Under the pieces are notes generated by a model that did not search any database, was not told where the DNA came from, and saw only the letters and a program-made list of their open reading frames with translations. A DNA stretch of 5,002 nt from Candidatus Omnitrophota bacterium (GTDB lineage: Bacteria; Omnitrophota; Gorgyraeia; Zapsychrales; Fredricksoniimonadaceae): assembly GCA_016206745.1 (NCBI GenBank), contig JACQQW010000011.1:1-5002 (forward strand), written 5' to 3'. A program made the position numbers and the translations under genes. Each line of letters starts with the position of its first letter. Position 1 is the first letter of the stretch. This document shows, in pieces, positions 1 to 5,002 of the stretch.

Positions 1-10
1 GGGTCAGACC
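1..10. repeat. Possible edge of a palindromic repeat
   Basis: The first ten bases, GGGTCAGACC, contain GGTC and GACC as inverted arms around a central A. Short GGGGTCAGACCCC-like palindromes are common as dispersed intergenic repeats in many environmental bacterial genomes. The window edge cuts the element, so only a fragment is visible. This is a weak call because a ten-base match can arise by chance. Confidence 0.2.
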
Positions 11-42
11 ATTGCCCTGTGGGGATAGAAATTACTTAAACT

Positions 43-47
43 GGAGG
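43..47 (+). promoter_or_regulatory. Ribosome binding site of sodC
   Basis: GGAGG lies five bases before the ATG at 53. It decides the start: the in-frame GTG at 47 overlaps this site and cannot use it, so ATG 53 is preferred. An in-frame TAG at 26-28 closes the frame upstream. Confidence 0.75.
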
Positions 48-52
48 TGGAT

Positions 53-592
53 ATGCGTTATTCTTTGGGTATGTTTTTAACCAGTGGTGTTTTATTTTTG
101 TCTCCTTGCGCGTGGGCGGGGCAGGCCAAAGCGGTCATTTCCGGCACCATGCCCGAATTAAAAATTTCCGGGGAAATTTTGCTCAATGAAGAAAATGGAG
201 GCCTGAGTGTCGAAGCCAATTTGACGGGATTGACCCCTGGTAAACATGCTTTTCATATCCATGAAAACGGCAGCTGCGCGGACGCGGGCAAGGCCGCGGG
301 CGGGCATTTTAATCCGGACAAAGTCACGCACGGGTATATGCCCAAAGATGGGGCGATGCGCGCGCATCCCGGTGATATGGGCAATATTGAAGCAGGCGCG
401 GACGGCAAAGCTACGTTGAATGTTTTTTTGCCTGAAGTTGCCTTGACAGAAGGAAAATATGCAGTTTTGGGCAAATCAGTGATTGTGCATGATAAAGAAG
501 ATGATTTCAGCCAGCCAACGGGCAATGCCGGCGGCAGGGTCGGCTGCGGCATCATTGAAGCTGCAAGCGACGCATCTAATAATGCATATTAA
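53..592 (+). CDS. sodC: Periplasmic Cu/Zn superoxide dismutase
   Basis: This 179-residue protein would dismutate superoxide to hydrogen peroxide and oxygen outside the cytoplasm. Residues 1-22 look like a Sec signal peptide with a cut after AWA (A22). The nearby Cys19 does not form a lipobox because Pro precedes it. All metal ligands of the family are visible: copper His68, His70 (HAFHIH), bridging His85 (GGHFNP) and His146 (VIVHD); zinc His85, His93, His105 and Asp108 (HPGD). Cys75 and Cys165 are placed for the conserved disulfide. Arg162 in GGRVGCG matches the active-site arginine. Length is normal for a bacterial SodC. The C-terminal tail (SDASNNAY) is unconserved in appearance, and its coding bases overlap the next gene by 11 bases. 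The overlap suggests translational coupling. The protein appears intact and functional. Confidence 0.95.
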   Translation: MRYSLGMFLTSGVLFLSPCAWAGQAKAVISGTMPELKISGEILLNEENGGLSVEANLTGLTPGKHAFHIHENGSCADAGKAAGGHFNPDKVTHGYMPKDGAMRAHPGDMGNIEAGADGKATLNVFLPEVALTEGKYAVLGKSVIVHDKEDDFSQPTGNAGGRVGCGIIEAASDASNNAY

Positions 593-1124
593 TGACACAG
601 TTTTGATCGTGGTCGATGTCCAGGGCAAATTGGCCTCGCTTATGTTCGAGCATGAGCGGATGGTCGCCAATATCGAGCGCATAATTAAAATCACGCGGAT
701 TTTGGAAATCCCTGTTTTGTGGACCGAACAGGCGCCGGACAAAATCGGCCCTACGGTCGGCCCGGTTTCACAATTATTGTTTCCTTTGGTCAAGCCCATG
801 CCTAAGCGCGCCTTTAGTTGTTATGCCTGCGCGGAGTTCAAAGAGCACATCAATGGTTTGCGCCGCCGGCAGGTCTTGCTGGCCGGCATTGAGGCGCATG
901 TTTGCGTCTATCAAACCGCGCGCGATTTGTGCCGCCATGGTTATGAGGTTTATCTGGCGGCGGACGCGGTGTCCTCCAGGGCCCAAGGCAACAAGGACAT
1001 TGCCGTCGAACGGATGGCCAGGGAGGGGATTATCATTACTTCTGTTGAGATGGCGGCGTGTGAATTATTGGGCAGTGCCGATCATCCTAAATTTCGTGAT
1101 GTCATGGCCAATATTAAAAGGTAA
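582..1124 (+). CDS. Isochorismatase-family cysteine hydrolase
   Basis: This 180-residue protein belongs to the isochorismatase-like (cysteine hydrolase) fold. The probable catalytic triad is Asp12 in VVDVQGK, Lys75 in MPKRAFSCY and Cys108 in GIEAHVCVYQTARDL. The segment from Gly102 through ADAVSSR resembles the YcaC/ISOC1-ISOC2 branch rather than true isochorismatases of siderophore synthesis, and no siderophore genes are nearby. There is no signal peptide, so it should be cytoplasmic. The substrate is not known; members of this fold hydrolyse amides or similar bonds. ATG 582 is chosen because it puts Asp12 at the usual distance from the N-terminus and the frame upstream lies inside sodC. No clear Shine-Dalgarno precedes it, and the 11-base overlap with sodC implies coupled translation. 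The acs start follows the stop by five bases. Confidence 0.88.
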   Translation: MHINDTVLIVVDVQGKLASLMFEHERMVANIERIIKITRILEIPVLWTEQAPDKIGPTVGPVSQLLFPLVKPMPKRAFSCYACAEFKEHINGLRRRQVLLAGIEAHVCVYQTARDLCRHGYEVYLAADAVSSRAQGNKDIAVERMAREGIIITSVEMAACELLGSADHPKFRDVMANIKR

Positions 1125-1129
1125 ATCCT

Positions 1130-1501
1130 ATGGAAGTTGATGACTTGCTGCAGGAAACCCGTGTTTTTGATGCGCCTCAGATTTTTAAAGACCTTGCCAC
1201 CATTAAAAATAATTCCCTGTATGAACAAGCCAGGCAAGACCGCATCGCCTTTTGGGAACAATGCGCCGGGCGGCTGGACTGGTTTAAGCCCTGGGACAGT
1301 GCTTTGCGCTGGGAGGCGCCATTTGCCCGGTGGTTTACCGGCGGGCAAATAAACGCCAGCTACAATTGTTTGGACCGCCACATTCAAGCCAATTTGGGCA
1401 AGAAAATGGCCTTGATATGGGAAGGTGAAAACGGCGATGAACGCCAATTGACCTATGAAGATGTTTATCTTGAAGTCAATAAACTGGCCAATGCGATCTA
1501 A
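1130..1501 (+). CDS. Acs N-terminal fragment (before the stop)
   Basis: If TAA 1499-1501 is obeyed, translation from ATG 1130 yields 123 residues. These hold the acetyl-CoA synthetase N-terminal region, including the recognisable RLDWFKPWD, FTGGQINASYNCLDRH and MALIWEGE segments. No ATP, acetate or CoA site is included, so this product alone could not be an enzyme. Confidence 0.6.
   Translation: MEVDDLLQETRVFDAPQIFKDLATIKNNSLYEQARQDRIAFWEQCAGRLDWFKPWDSALRWEAPFARWFTGGQINASYNCLDRHIQANLGKKMALIWEGENGDERQLTYEDVYLEVNKLANAI
1499..1501 (+). other. In-frame TAA interrupting acs
   Basis: The codon follows GCG ATC and precedes TTT TTA GGG. Homologues usually read like LANALKSLG here, with Lys common at the stop position, so AAA to TAA is the simplest change; CAA or GAA to TAA is also one base. 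Every other complete gene in the window also ends in TAA, which argues against a genome-wide reassignment of TAA. Confidence 0.9.
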
Positions 1502-1528
1502 TTTTTAGGGATCAAAAAAGGCGACCGG

Positions 1529-3061
1529 GTGGCCATTTATTTGCCCATGGTCCCTGAGGCGGTGTTTGCGATGCTGGCCTGCAGCCGTATCGGCGCCATA
1601 CATACGGTTGTCTTCGGCGGGTTCAGCGCCGATGCCCTGCGGGACCGCATCAACGATGCCCAGGCAAAATTGCTGATCACGGCGGATGGCGGTTACCGCC
1701 GCGGCAGCGCGGTGCCTTTAAAAGCCACCGCGGACGCGGCCCTGGCGCAGGCCCCCAGTATTCGCGACACCATTGTTGTCCGCCGTACGGCCCAGGAAGT
1801 GTTTATGAAAAGCGGCCGGGACCATTGGTATCATGACGCATTGCGCCATGCCCCTCATTATTGCGCGCCTGAGGCCATGGACAGTGAAGATGTTTTGTTT
1901 ATTTTGTATACCTCCGGCACGACCGGCAAACCAAAGGGCATCATCCACACCACCGGCGGTTATATGACGGGCGTGTGCAATACCACGCGATGGGTCTTTG
2001 ACTTAAAACCGAATGATGTGTTTTGGTGCACGGCCGATGTGGGCTGGGTGACCGGGCATAGTTATATTGTGTACGGCCCCATGTCGAACGCGGCGACCCA
2101 GGTGATGTACGAAGGCGCTCCGGATTTTCCCAAGCGCGACCGTTTTTGGGAACTGGTTGAGAAATACAAGGTCAGCATATTTTATACGGCGCCGACCGCT
2201 GTCCGCGCTTTTATGAAATGGGGCGTCCAATGGCCCCAAGCGCATGATTTGTCCAGTTTGCGTTTATTGGGCAGCGTTGGGGAGCCCATTAATCCGGAGG
2301 CCTGGATGTGGTATTACGAACATATCGGGCGCGGCCGCTGTCCCGTCGTTGATACCTGGTGGCAGACTGAAACGGGCGCGATTATGATCACCACCTTGCC
2401 CGGGGTGTCTTCCATGAAGCCGGGTTCTGCCGGGCACCCATTGCCGGGCATAGAAGCTGAAATCCTTAATGAGGAAGGAAATGTGATACCGGTGGGGGGC
2501 GGTTTTTTAAGCATTACCAGCCCCTGGCCTTCCATGCTGCGGGGCATTTGGGGGGACCAGGAACGGTATAAACAAACGTATTGGGAAAAATGGAACGGGA
2601 CAAATTATTTCGCGGGGGACGGGGCCAAACGCGGCAAGGACGGGTATTTTTGGTTTTTAGGCCGTGTCGATGATATCATGCTGGTCGCCGGGCATAACAT
2701 CTCGACGGCGGAAGTTGAAAGCGCTTTGGTGGACAATTCCCTGGTGGCCGAGGCCGCCGTGGTCGGGGTCAAAGATGAGATCAAGGGCCAGGCCATTGCC
2801 GCTTTTGTGATTTTAAAAGAAGGCCATAAGCCGGGTGATAACACCGAAGAAGTGTTGAAAAACCATGTGGCGGAAAAAATCGGCGCCATTGCCCGCCCGT
2901 CAAGGATCATATTTACGGCGGACGTGCCCAAGACCCGTTCCGGTAAAATCATGCGCCGCCTGTTGCGCGACGTGGCCGAAGGCCGGGCCCTGGGCGATAT
3001 AAGCACACTGGCAGACACGGCTGTGATTACGGCATTAAAAGAGAAATATGAAGAGGCATAA
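1529..3061 (+). CDS. Acs C-terminal fragment (after the stop)
   Basis: A new start at GTG 1529 would give 510 residues with all adenylation and CoA-stage motifs but lacking the N-terminal ACAS_N region and the first part of the adenylation domain. AAAGG at 1517-1521 lies seven bases before this GTG, so reinitiation is conceivable, but these bases also encode the conserved IKKGDR segment and may be only coding sequence. ATG 1547 is another possible start. A stable, active product of this size would be unusual for the family. Confidence 0.5.
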   Translation: MAIYLPMVPEAVFAMLACSRIGAIHTVVFGGFSADALRDRINDAQAKLLITADGGYRRGSAVPLKATADAALAQAPSIRDTIVVRRTAQEVFMKSGRDHWYHDALRHAPHYCAPEAMDSEDVLFILYTSGTTGKPKGIIHTTGGYMTGVCNTTRWVFDLKPNDVFWCTADVGWVTGHSYIVYGPMSNAATQVMYEGAPDFPKRDRFWELVEKYKVSIFYTAPTAVRAFMKWGVQWPQAHDLSSLRLLGSVGEPINPEAWMWYYEHIGRGRCPVVDTWWQTETGAIMITTLPGVSSMKPGSAGHPLPGIEAEILNEEGNVIPVGGGFLSITSPWPSMLRGIWGDQERYKQTYWEKWNGTNYFAGDGAKRGKDGYFWFLGRVDDIMLVAGHNISTAEVESALVDNSLVAEAAVVGVKDEIKGQAIAAFVILKEGHKPGDNTEEVLKNHVAEKIGAIARPSRIIFTADVPKTRSGKIMRRLLRDVAEGRALGDISTLADTAVITALKEKYEEA

Positions 3062-3728
3062 AGTGTTTTCATCCATTGCTAAAAAACAAATTGTTGCCGT
3101 GACCGGCCTGGCCCTGATTGGCTTTATCATTGCCCATCTGGCCGGAAATTTATTTATTTATGGCGGGCCGGATGTTTTTAACGCTTATGCTGAAGAGCTT
3201 GCGCATTTTCGTCCGGCATTATATGTGGTCGAATACGCGCTTTTGGCTGTATTTATTATCCATATTTGGGTGACCGCGCTTTTGGTACTGGAAAATATCA
3301 AAGCCCGCGGAGGTTTAAGGCGCTATGCCGTGGACAAGCCGGTTGGCAACCGTTCTTTGGCCACGCGGCTGATGCCCTACAGCGGCACTTATATTTTGTT
3401 GTTTGTGCTCTGGCATTTGCTGGATTTTACTTTTATTGACCATGACGGCCCGCGCAGTTATATCGCCGGTAAAAGTTACGGTTTATACGGGGTGGTGGTC
3501 AATTCTTTTGCCGACCCCGCGCACAGCTTCCTTTATATAGTGGCCATGTGTTTTTTGGGATTGCACTTGGCGCATGGGGCGCAAAGTTGCGCGCAAACAT
3601 TTGGGTTCAACCACCCGAAATATACTCCGGCCATCAAGAAATTCAGCCGGTATTTTGCTGTATTGATAGTGATCGCATACAGTTCGATTCCGCTTTATGT
3701 GTTGTTTATTATGGGGACGCGCACCTAA
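3048..3728 (+). CDS. sdhC: Succinate dehydrogenase/fumarate reductase cytochrome b (b558 family)
   Basis: This 226-residue protein is the membrane anchor that carries electrons between the flavoprotein/iron-sulfur subunits and quinone. Five membrane helices are evident at about 15-37, 58-82, 108-130, 158-182 and 200-222, matching the single-anchor diheme type of Bacillus, Wolinella and Bacteroidota. Probable heme b ligands are His30 (AHLAGN), His72 (IIHIW), His123 (LWHLLDF) and His173 or His176 (HLAHG). The 42-residue spacing of the first pair equals that of B. subtilis SdhC. The loop between helices 3 and 4 (about 131-155) is relatively long. ATG 3048 overlaps the acs end by 14 bases. GTG 3063, in frame, has a better placed AAGAGG and gives 221 residues, so the start is uncertain. 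The direction of the enzyme (oxidation or fumarate reduction) cannot be read from this subunit. Confidence 0.93.
   Translation: MKRHKVFSSIAKKQIVAVTGLALIGFIIAHLAGNLFIYGGPDVFNAYAEELAHFRPALYVVEYALLAVFIIHIWVTALLVLENIKARGGLRRYAVDKPVGNRSLATRLMPYSGTYILLFVLWHLLDFTFIDHDGPRSYIAGKSYGLYGVVVNSFADPAHSFLYIVAMCFLGLHLAHGAQSCAQTFGFNHPKYTPAIKKFSRYFAVLIVIAYSSIPLYVLFIMGTRT
3051..3056 (+). promoter_or_regulatory. Candidate ribosome binding site for sdhC GTG start
   Basis: AAGAGG lies six bases before the in-frame GTG at 3063, which itself begins one base after the acs stop codon. ATG 3048 has only AAGAG at 3039-3043 with a short four-base spacer. The site therefore favours GTG 3063 as an alternative start, giving MFSSIAKKQ, similar in length to the N-termini of related SdhC proteins. 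Confidence 0.45.
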
Positions 3729-3730
3729 TT

Positions 3731-3763
3731 CGGGGACACGTACAGAAACCGTACATGTCCCCG
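3731..3763. repeat. Intergenic palindrome, REP-like, between sdhC and sdhA
   Basis: CGGGGACACGTAC (3731-3743) and GTACATGTCCCCG (3751-3763) are inverted arms with one mismatch in 13 positions, separated by the seven-base loop AGAAACC. As RNA it would fold into a stable hairpin. No run of T follows, so it is not a typical intrinsic terminator. Its size and GGGGAC...GTCCCC ends resemble dispersed palindromes associated with REP-type IS200-like transposases in environmental bacteria; that kinship is inferred and no transposase is in the window. It fills most of the 45-base gap between the two sdh genes. Confidence 0.7.
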
Positions 3764-3766
3764 GGA
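3763..3766 (+). promoter_or_regulatory. Weak ribosome binding site candidate for sdhA
   Basis: GGGA lies seven bases before ATG 3774 but only one base before the in-frame ATG 3768. It favours 3774 as the start. Its first G is also the last base of the palindrome's right arm, so hairpin folding could limit ribosome access. Confidence 0.35.
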
Positions 3767-3773
3767 TATGCTT

Positions 3774-5002
3774 ATGTTAGATTCCAAGATTCCAGCCGGT
3801 CCATTGAAAGACAAATGGACCAATCATAAGTTTAATTGCAAGCTGGTCAACCCGGCCAATAAACGCAAGTATAAAGTCTTGGTCGTGGGCACGGGTCTGG
3901 CCGGCGCTTCCGCGGCCGCGTCTTTGGGGGAAATGGGGTACCAGGTTGAGTCTTTTTGTTTCCAGGACAGCCCCCGCCGGGCGCATTCCATTGCCGCCCA
4001 GGGCGGTATCAACGCGGCGAAAAATTATCCCAATGACGGCGACAGCGTCAAGCGCCTGTTTTACGATACAATTAAAGGCGGGGATTTCCGCGCCCGCGAA
4101 GCCAATGTGTACCGCCTGGCGGAAGTCAGCACCAGCATCCTCGATCAATGCGTGGCGCAGGGCGTGCCTTTTGCCCGCGAATACGCCGGTTATTTGGACA
4201 ACCGTTCCTTCGGCGGGGCGCAAGTGTCCCGCACTTTTTACGCCCGGGGCCAGACCGGCCAGCAGCTTTTACTGGGCGCTTATCAGGCCTTGATGAAGGA
4301 AGTCAGCAAGAAAACGGTCACGATGCACCCGCGCAGGGAAATGCTGGATTTGGTGGTCATTAACGGCGCGGCCCGCGGCATTGTGGTGCGTAATTTGGTC
4401 AGCGGTAAGATCGAATCGCATTACGGCGATGCCGTGGTCCTGGCCACCGGCGGTTATGGCAATGTGTTTTACTTGTCCACGAACGCGAAAGGCTGCAATG
4501 TCACGGCCGCCTGGCACGCGCATAAAAAAGGCGCGTTTTTGGCCAATCCCTGTTACACGCAAATCCACCCGACCTGCATTCCCGTGCACGGAGATTATCA
4601 ATCGAAATTGACGCTTATGAGCGAAAGTTTGCGCAATGACGGCCGGGTATGGGTGCCTAAAACCCCGGGAGACAAACGCAAACCCGGTGAAATCCCGGAA
4701 GCCCAGCGGGATTATTTCCTGGAACGCAAATACCCCAGTTTTGGGAATTTGGTGCCGCGCGATATTGCCTCACGCTCGGTCAAAGAGCAATGCGATGCGG
4801 GCTTAGGCGTGGGCGAAAGCGGACAGGCGGTCTATCTGGATTTTGCCGATGCGATCCGCCGCCTGGATGCGCGGGCGATCGAAGAGCGCTACAGCAACCT
4901 TTTTGACATGTATGAAAAAATCACCGATCATAGTCCTTATAAGACACCCATGATGATTTACCCGGCGGTGCATTATGCCATGGGCGGCCTGTGGGTGGAC
5001 TA
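3774..5002 (+). CDS. sdhA: Succinate dehydrogenase/fumarate reductase flavoprotein, 3' end missing
   Basis: The frame stays open from ATG 3774 to the window edge, giving 409 codons of an expected 600-650. The protein holds FAD and interconverts succinate and fumarate on the cytoplasmic side. Visible features are the N-terminal [10 protein letters not shown] segment typical of the Bacteroidota-like type, the dinucleotide motif GTGLAG (39-44), His71 in [11 protein letters not shown] for covalent FAD, His265 in QIHPTC, Ser283-Glu284 in [11 protein letters not shown] (where E. coli SdhA has Thr-Glu), Arg329 in VPRDIAS as the probable catalytic proton-shuttle arginine, and His400 in HYAMGGLW. All key residues within view are present. 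ATG 3768, two codons upstream, is an alternative start. It follows sdhC after a 45-base gap filled by a palindrome; sdhB is expected beyond the window. Confidence 0.95.
   Translation, partial: MLDSKIPAGPLKDKWTNHKFNCKLVNPANKRKYKVLVVGTGLAGASAAASLGEMGYQVESFCFQDSPRRAHSIAAQGGINAAKNYPNDGDSVKRLFYDTIKGGDFRAREANVYRLAEVSTSILDQCVAQGVPFAREYAGYLDNRSFGGAQVSRTFYARGQTGQQLLLGAYQALMKEVSKKTVTMHPRREMLDLVVINGAARGIVVRNLVSGKIESHYGDAVVLATGGYGNVFYLSTNAKGCNVTAAWHAHKKGAFLANPCYTQIHPTCIPVHGDYQSKLTLMSESLRNDGRVWVPKTPGDKRKPGEIPEAQRDYFLERKYPSFGNLVPRDIASRSVKEQCDAGLGVGESGQAVYLDFADAIRRLDARAIEERYSNLFDMYEKITDHSPYKTPMMIYPAVHYAMGGLWVD

Larger units (their letters stand above)
1130..3061 (+). pseudogene. acs: Acetyl-CoA synthetase, AMP-forming, interrupted by in-frame TAA
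   Basis: Read through codon 124, this frame encodes 643 residues, normal for Acs, which converts acetate, ATP and CoA to acetyl-CoA via acetyl-AMP. Homology is continuous across the stop: residues before it (LTYEDVYLEVNKLANAI) and after it ([16 protein letters not shown]) join as in intact enzymes. The frame is unchanged, so this is a point nonsense change, not an indel. Family motifs in order are the ACAS_N region (about 20-80), [10 protein letters not shown] (261-270), [22 protein letters not shown] (410-416), GRVDD, and [11 protein letters not shown] with the catalytic, acetylation-regulated Lys606. AAAAGG at 1116-1121 lies eight bases before ATG 1130. The last 14 bases overlap sdhC. It could be a decaying gene, an assembly or sequencing error, or a readthrough site; I cannot tell which from one sequence. 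Confidence 0.88.

Noticed and set aside
12..40. Possible sigma-70 promoter (TTGCCC and an A/T-rich stretch about 17 bases later)
   Set aside because: The -10 match is poor and the window begins only 52 bases before sodC, so a true promoter may lie outside.
253..555. Antisense open frame of 100 codons across sodC
   Set aside because: It lies opposite a well-supported sodC with all metal ligands, has no recognisable domain, and is a typical shadow frame.
1688..1700. Perfect small inverted repeat GGCGGT-T-ACCGCC
   Set aside because: It lies within acs and encodes the conserved GGYR segment. The one-base loop is too small for a stable hairpin, so codon composition explains it.
3731..3767. Palindrome as an intrinsic transcription terminator
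   Set aside because: No U-rich tract follows the stem, and the downstream sdhA belongs to the same complex as sdhC, so termination here would make little sense.
3777..4223. Antisense open frame of 148 codons across sdhA
   Set aside because: It is a mirror of the strongly conserved sdhA coding sequence and its translation shows no family resemblance.
3946..4611. Several short plus-strand frames inside sdhA
   Set aside because: They are out of frame with sdhA, which is continuous and conserved from 3774 to the window end; the short frames have no motifs of their own.

Overview
The window is a gene-dense, single-strand (+) stretch of a bacterial genome with roughly balanced base composition. 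Five genes are packed with overlaps or gaps of at most 45 bases, which looks like one operon. In order they are a periplasmic Cu/Zn superoxide dismutase (sodC), an isochorismatase-type cysteine hydrolase, an AMP-forming acetyl-CoA synthetase (acs), a diheme cytochrome b membrane anchor of succinate dehydrogenase/fumarate reductase (sdhC), and its flavoprotein subunit (sdhA), which runs off the right edge. The iron-sulfur subunit (sdhB) would be expected just downstream but is not in view. A signal peptide, a Sec-type periplasmic SodC and Shine-Dalgarno-like sites point to a bacterium, probably Gram-negative. The Sdh pair is of the b558/class B type known from Bacteroidota, Verrucomicrobiota, some Deltaproteobacteria and several uncultured phyla. 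The phylum cannot be fixed from this window.

Region by region: positions 1-52 are a leader with a good ribosome binding site and, at the extreme left edge, a short imperfect palindrome that may be the end of a repeat. Positions 53-1124 hold sodC and the hydrolase, overlapping by 11 bases. Positions 1130-3061 are one continuous acs reading frame that would encode 643 residues, except that codon 124 is TAA. No frameshift is present, so one base substitution separates this from an intact gene. Positions 3048-3728 are sdhC, overlapping the acs end. Positions 3729-3773 carry a 13-bp-arm palindrome resembling REP-type intergenic repeats, squeezed between sdhC and sdhA. Positions 3774-5002 are the first 409 codons of sdhA.

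Functionally, Acs would turn acetate into acetyl-CoA, and SdhCAB would link succinate/fumarate interconversion to the quinone pool, which fits acetate use through the TCA cycle or reductive fumarate metabolism. SodC would remove superoxide in the periplasm. The hydrolase substrate is unknown. I see no defence system, mobile-element gene, CRISPR array or RNA gene. The two points most worth checking are the in-frame stop in acs and the palindrome inside the sdh operon.
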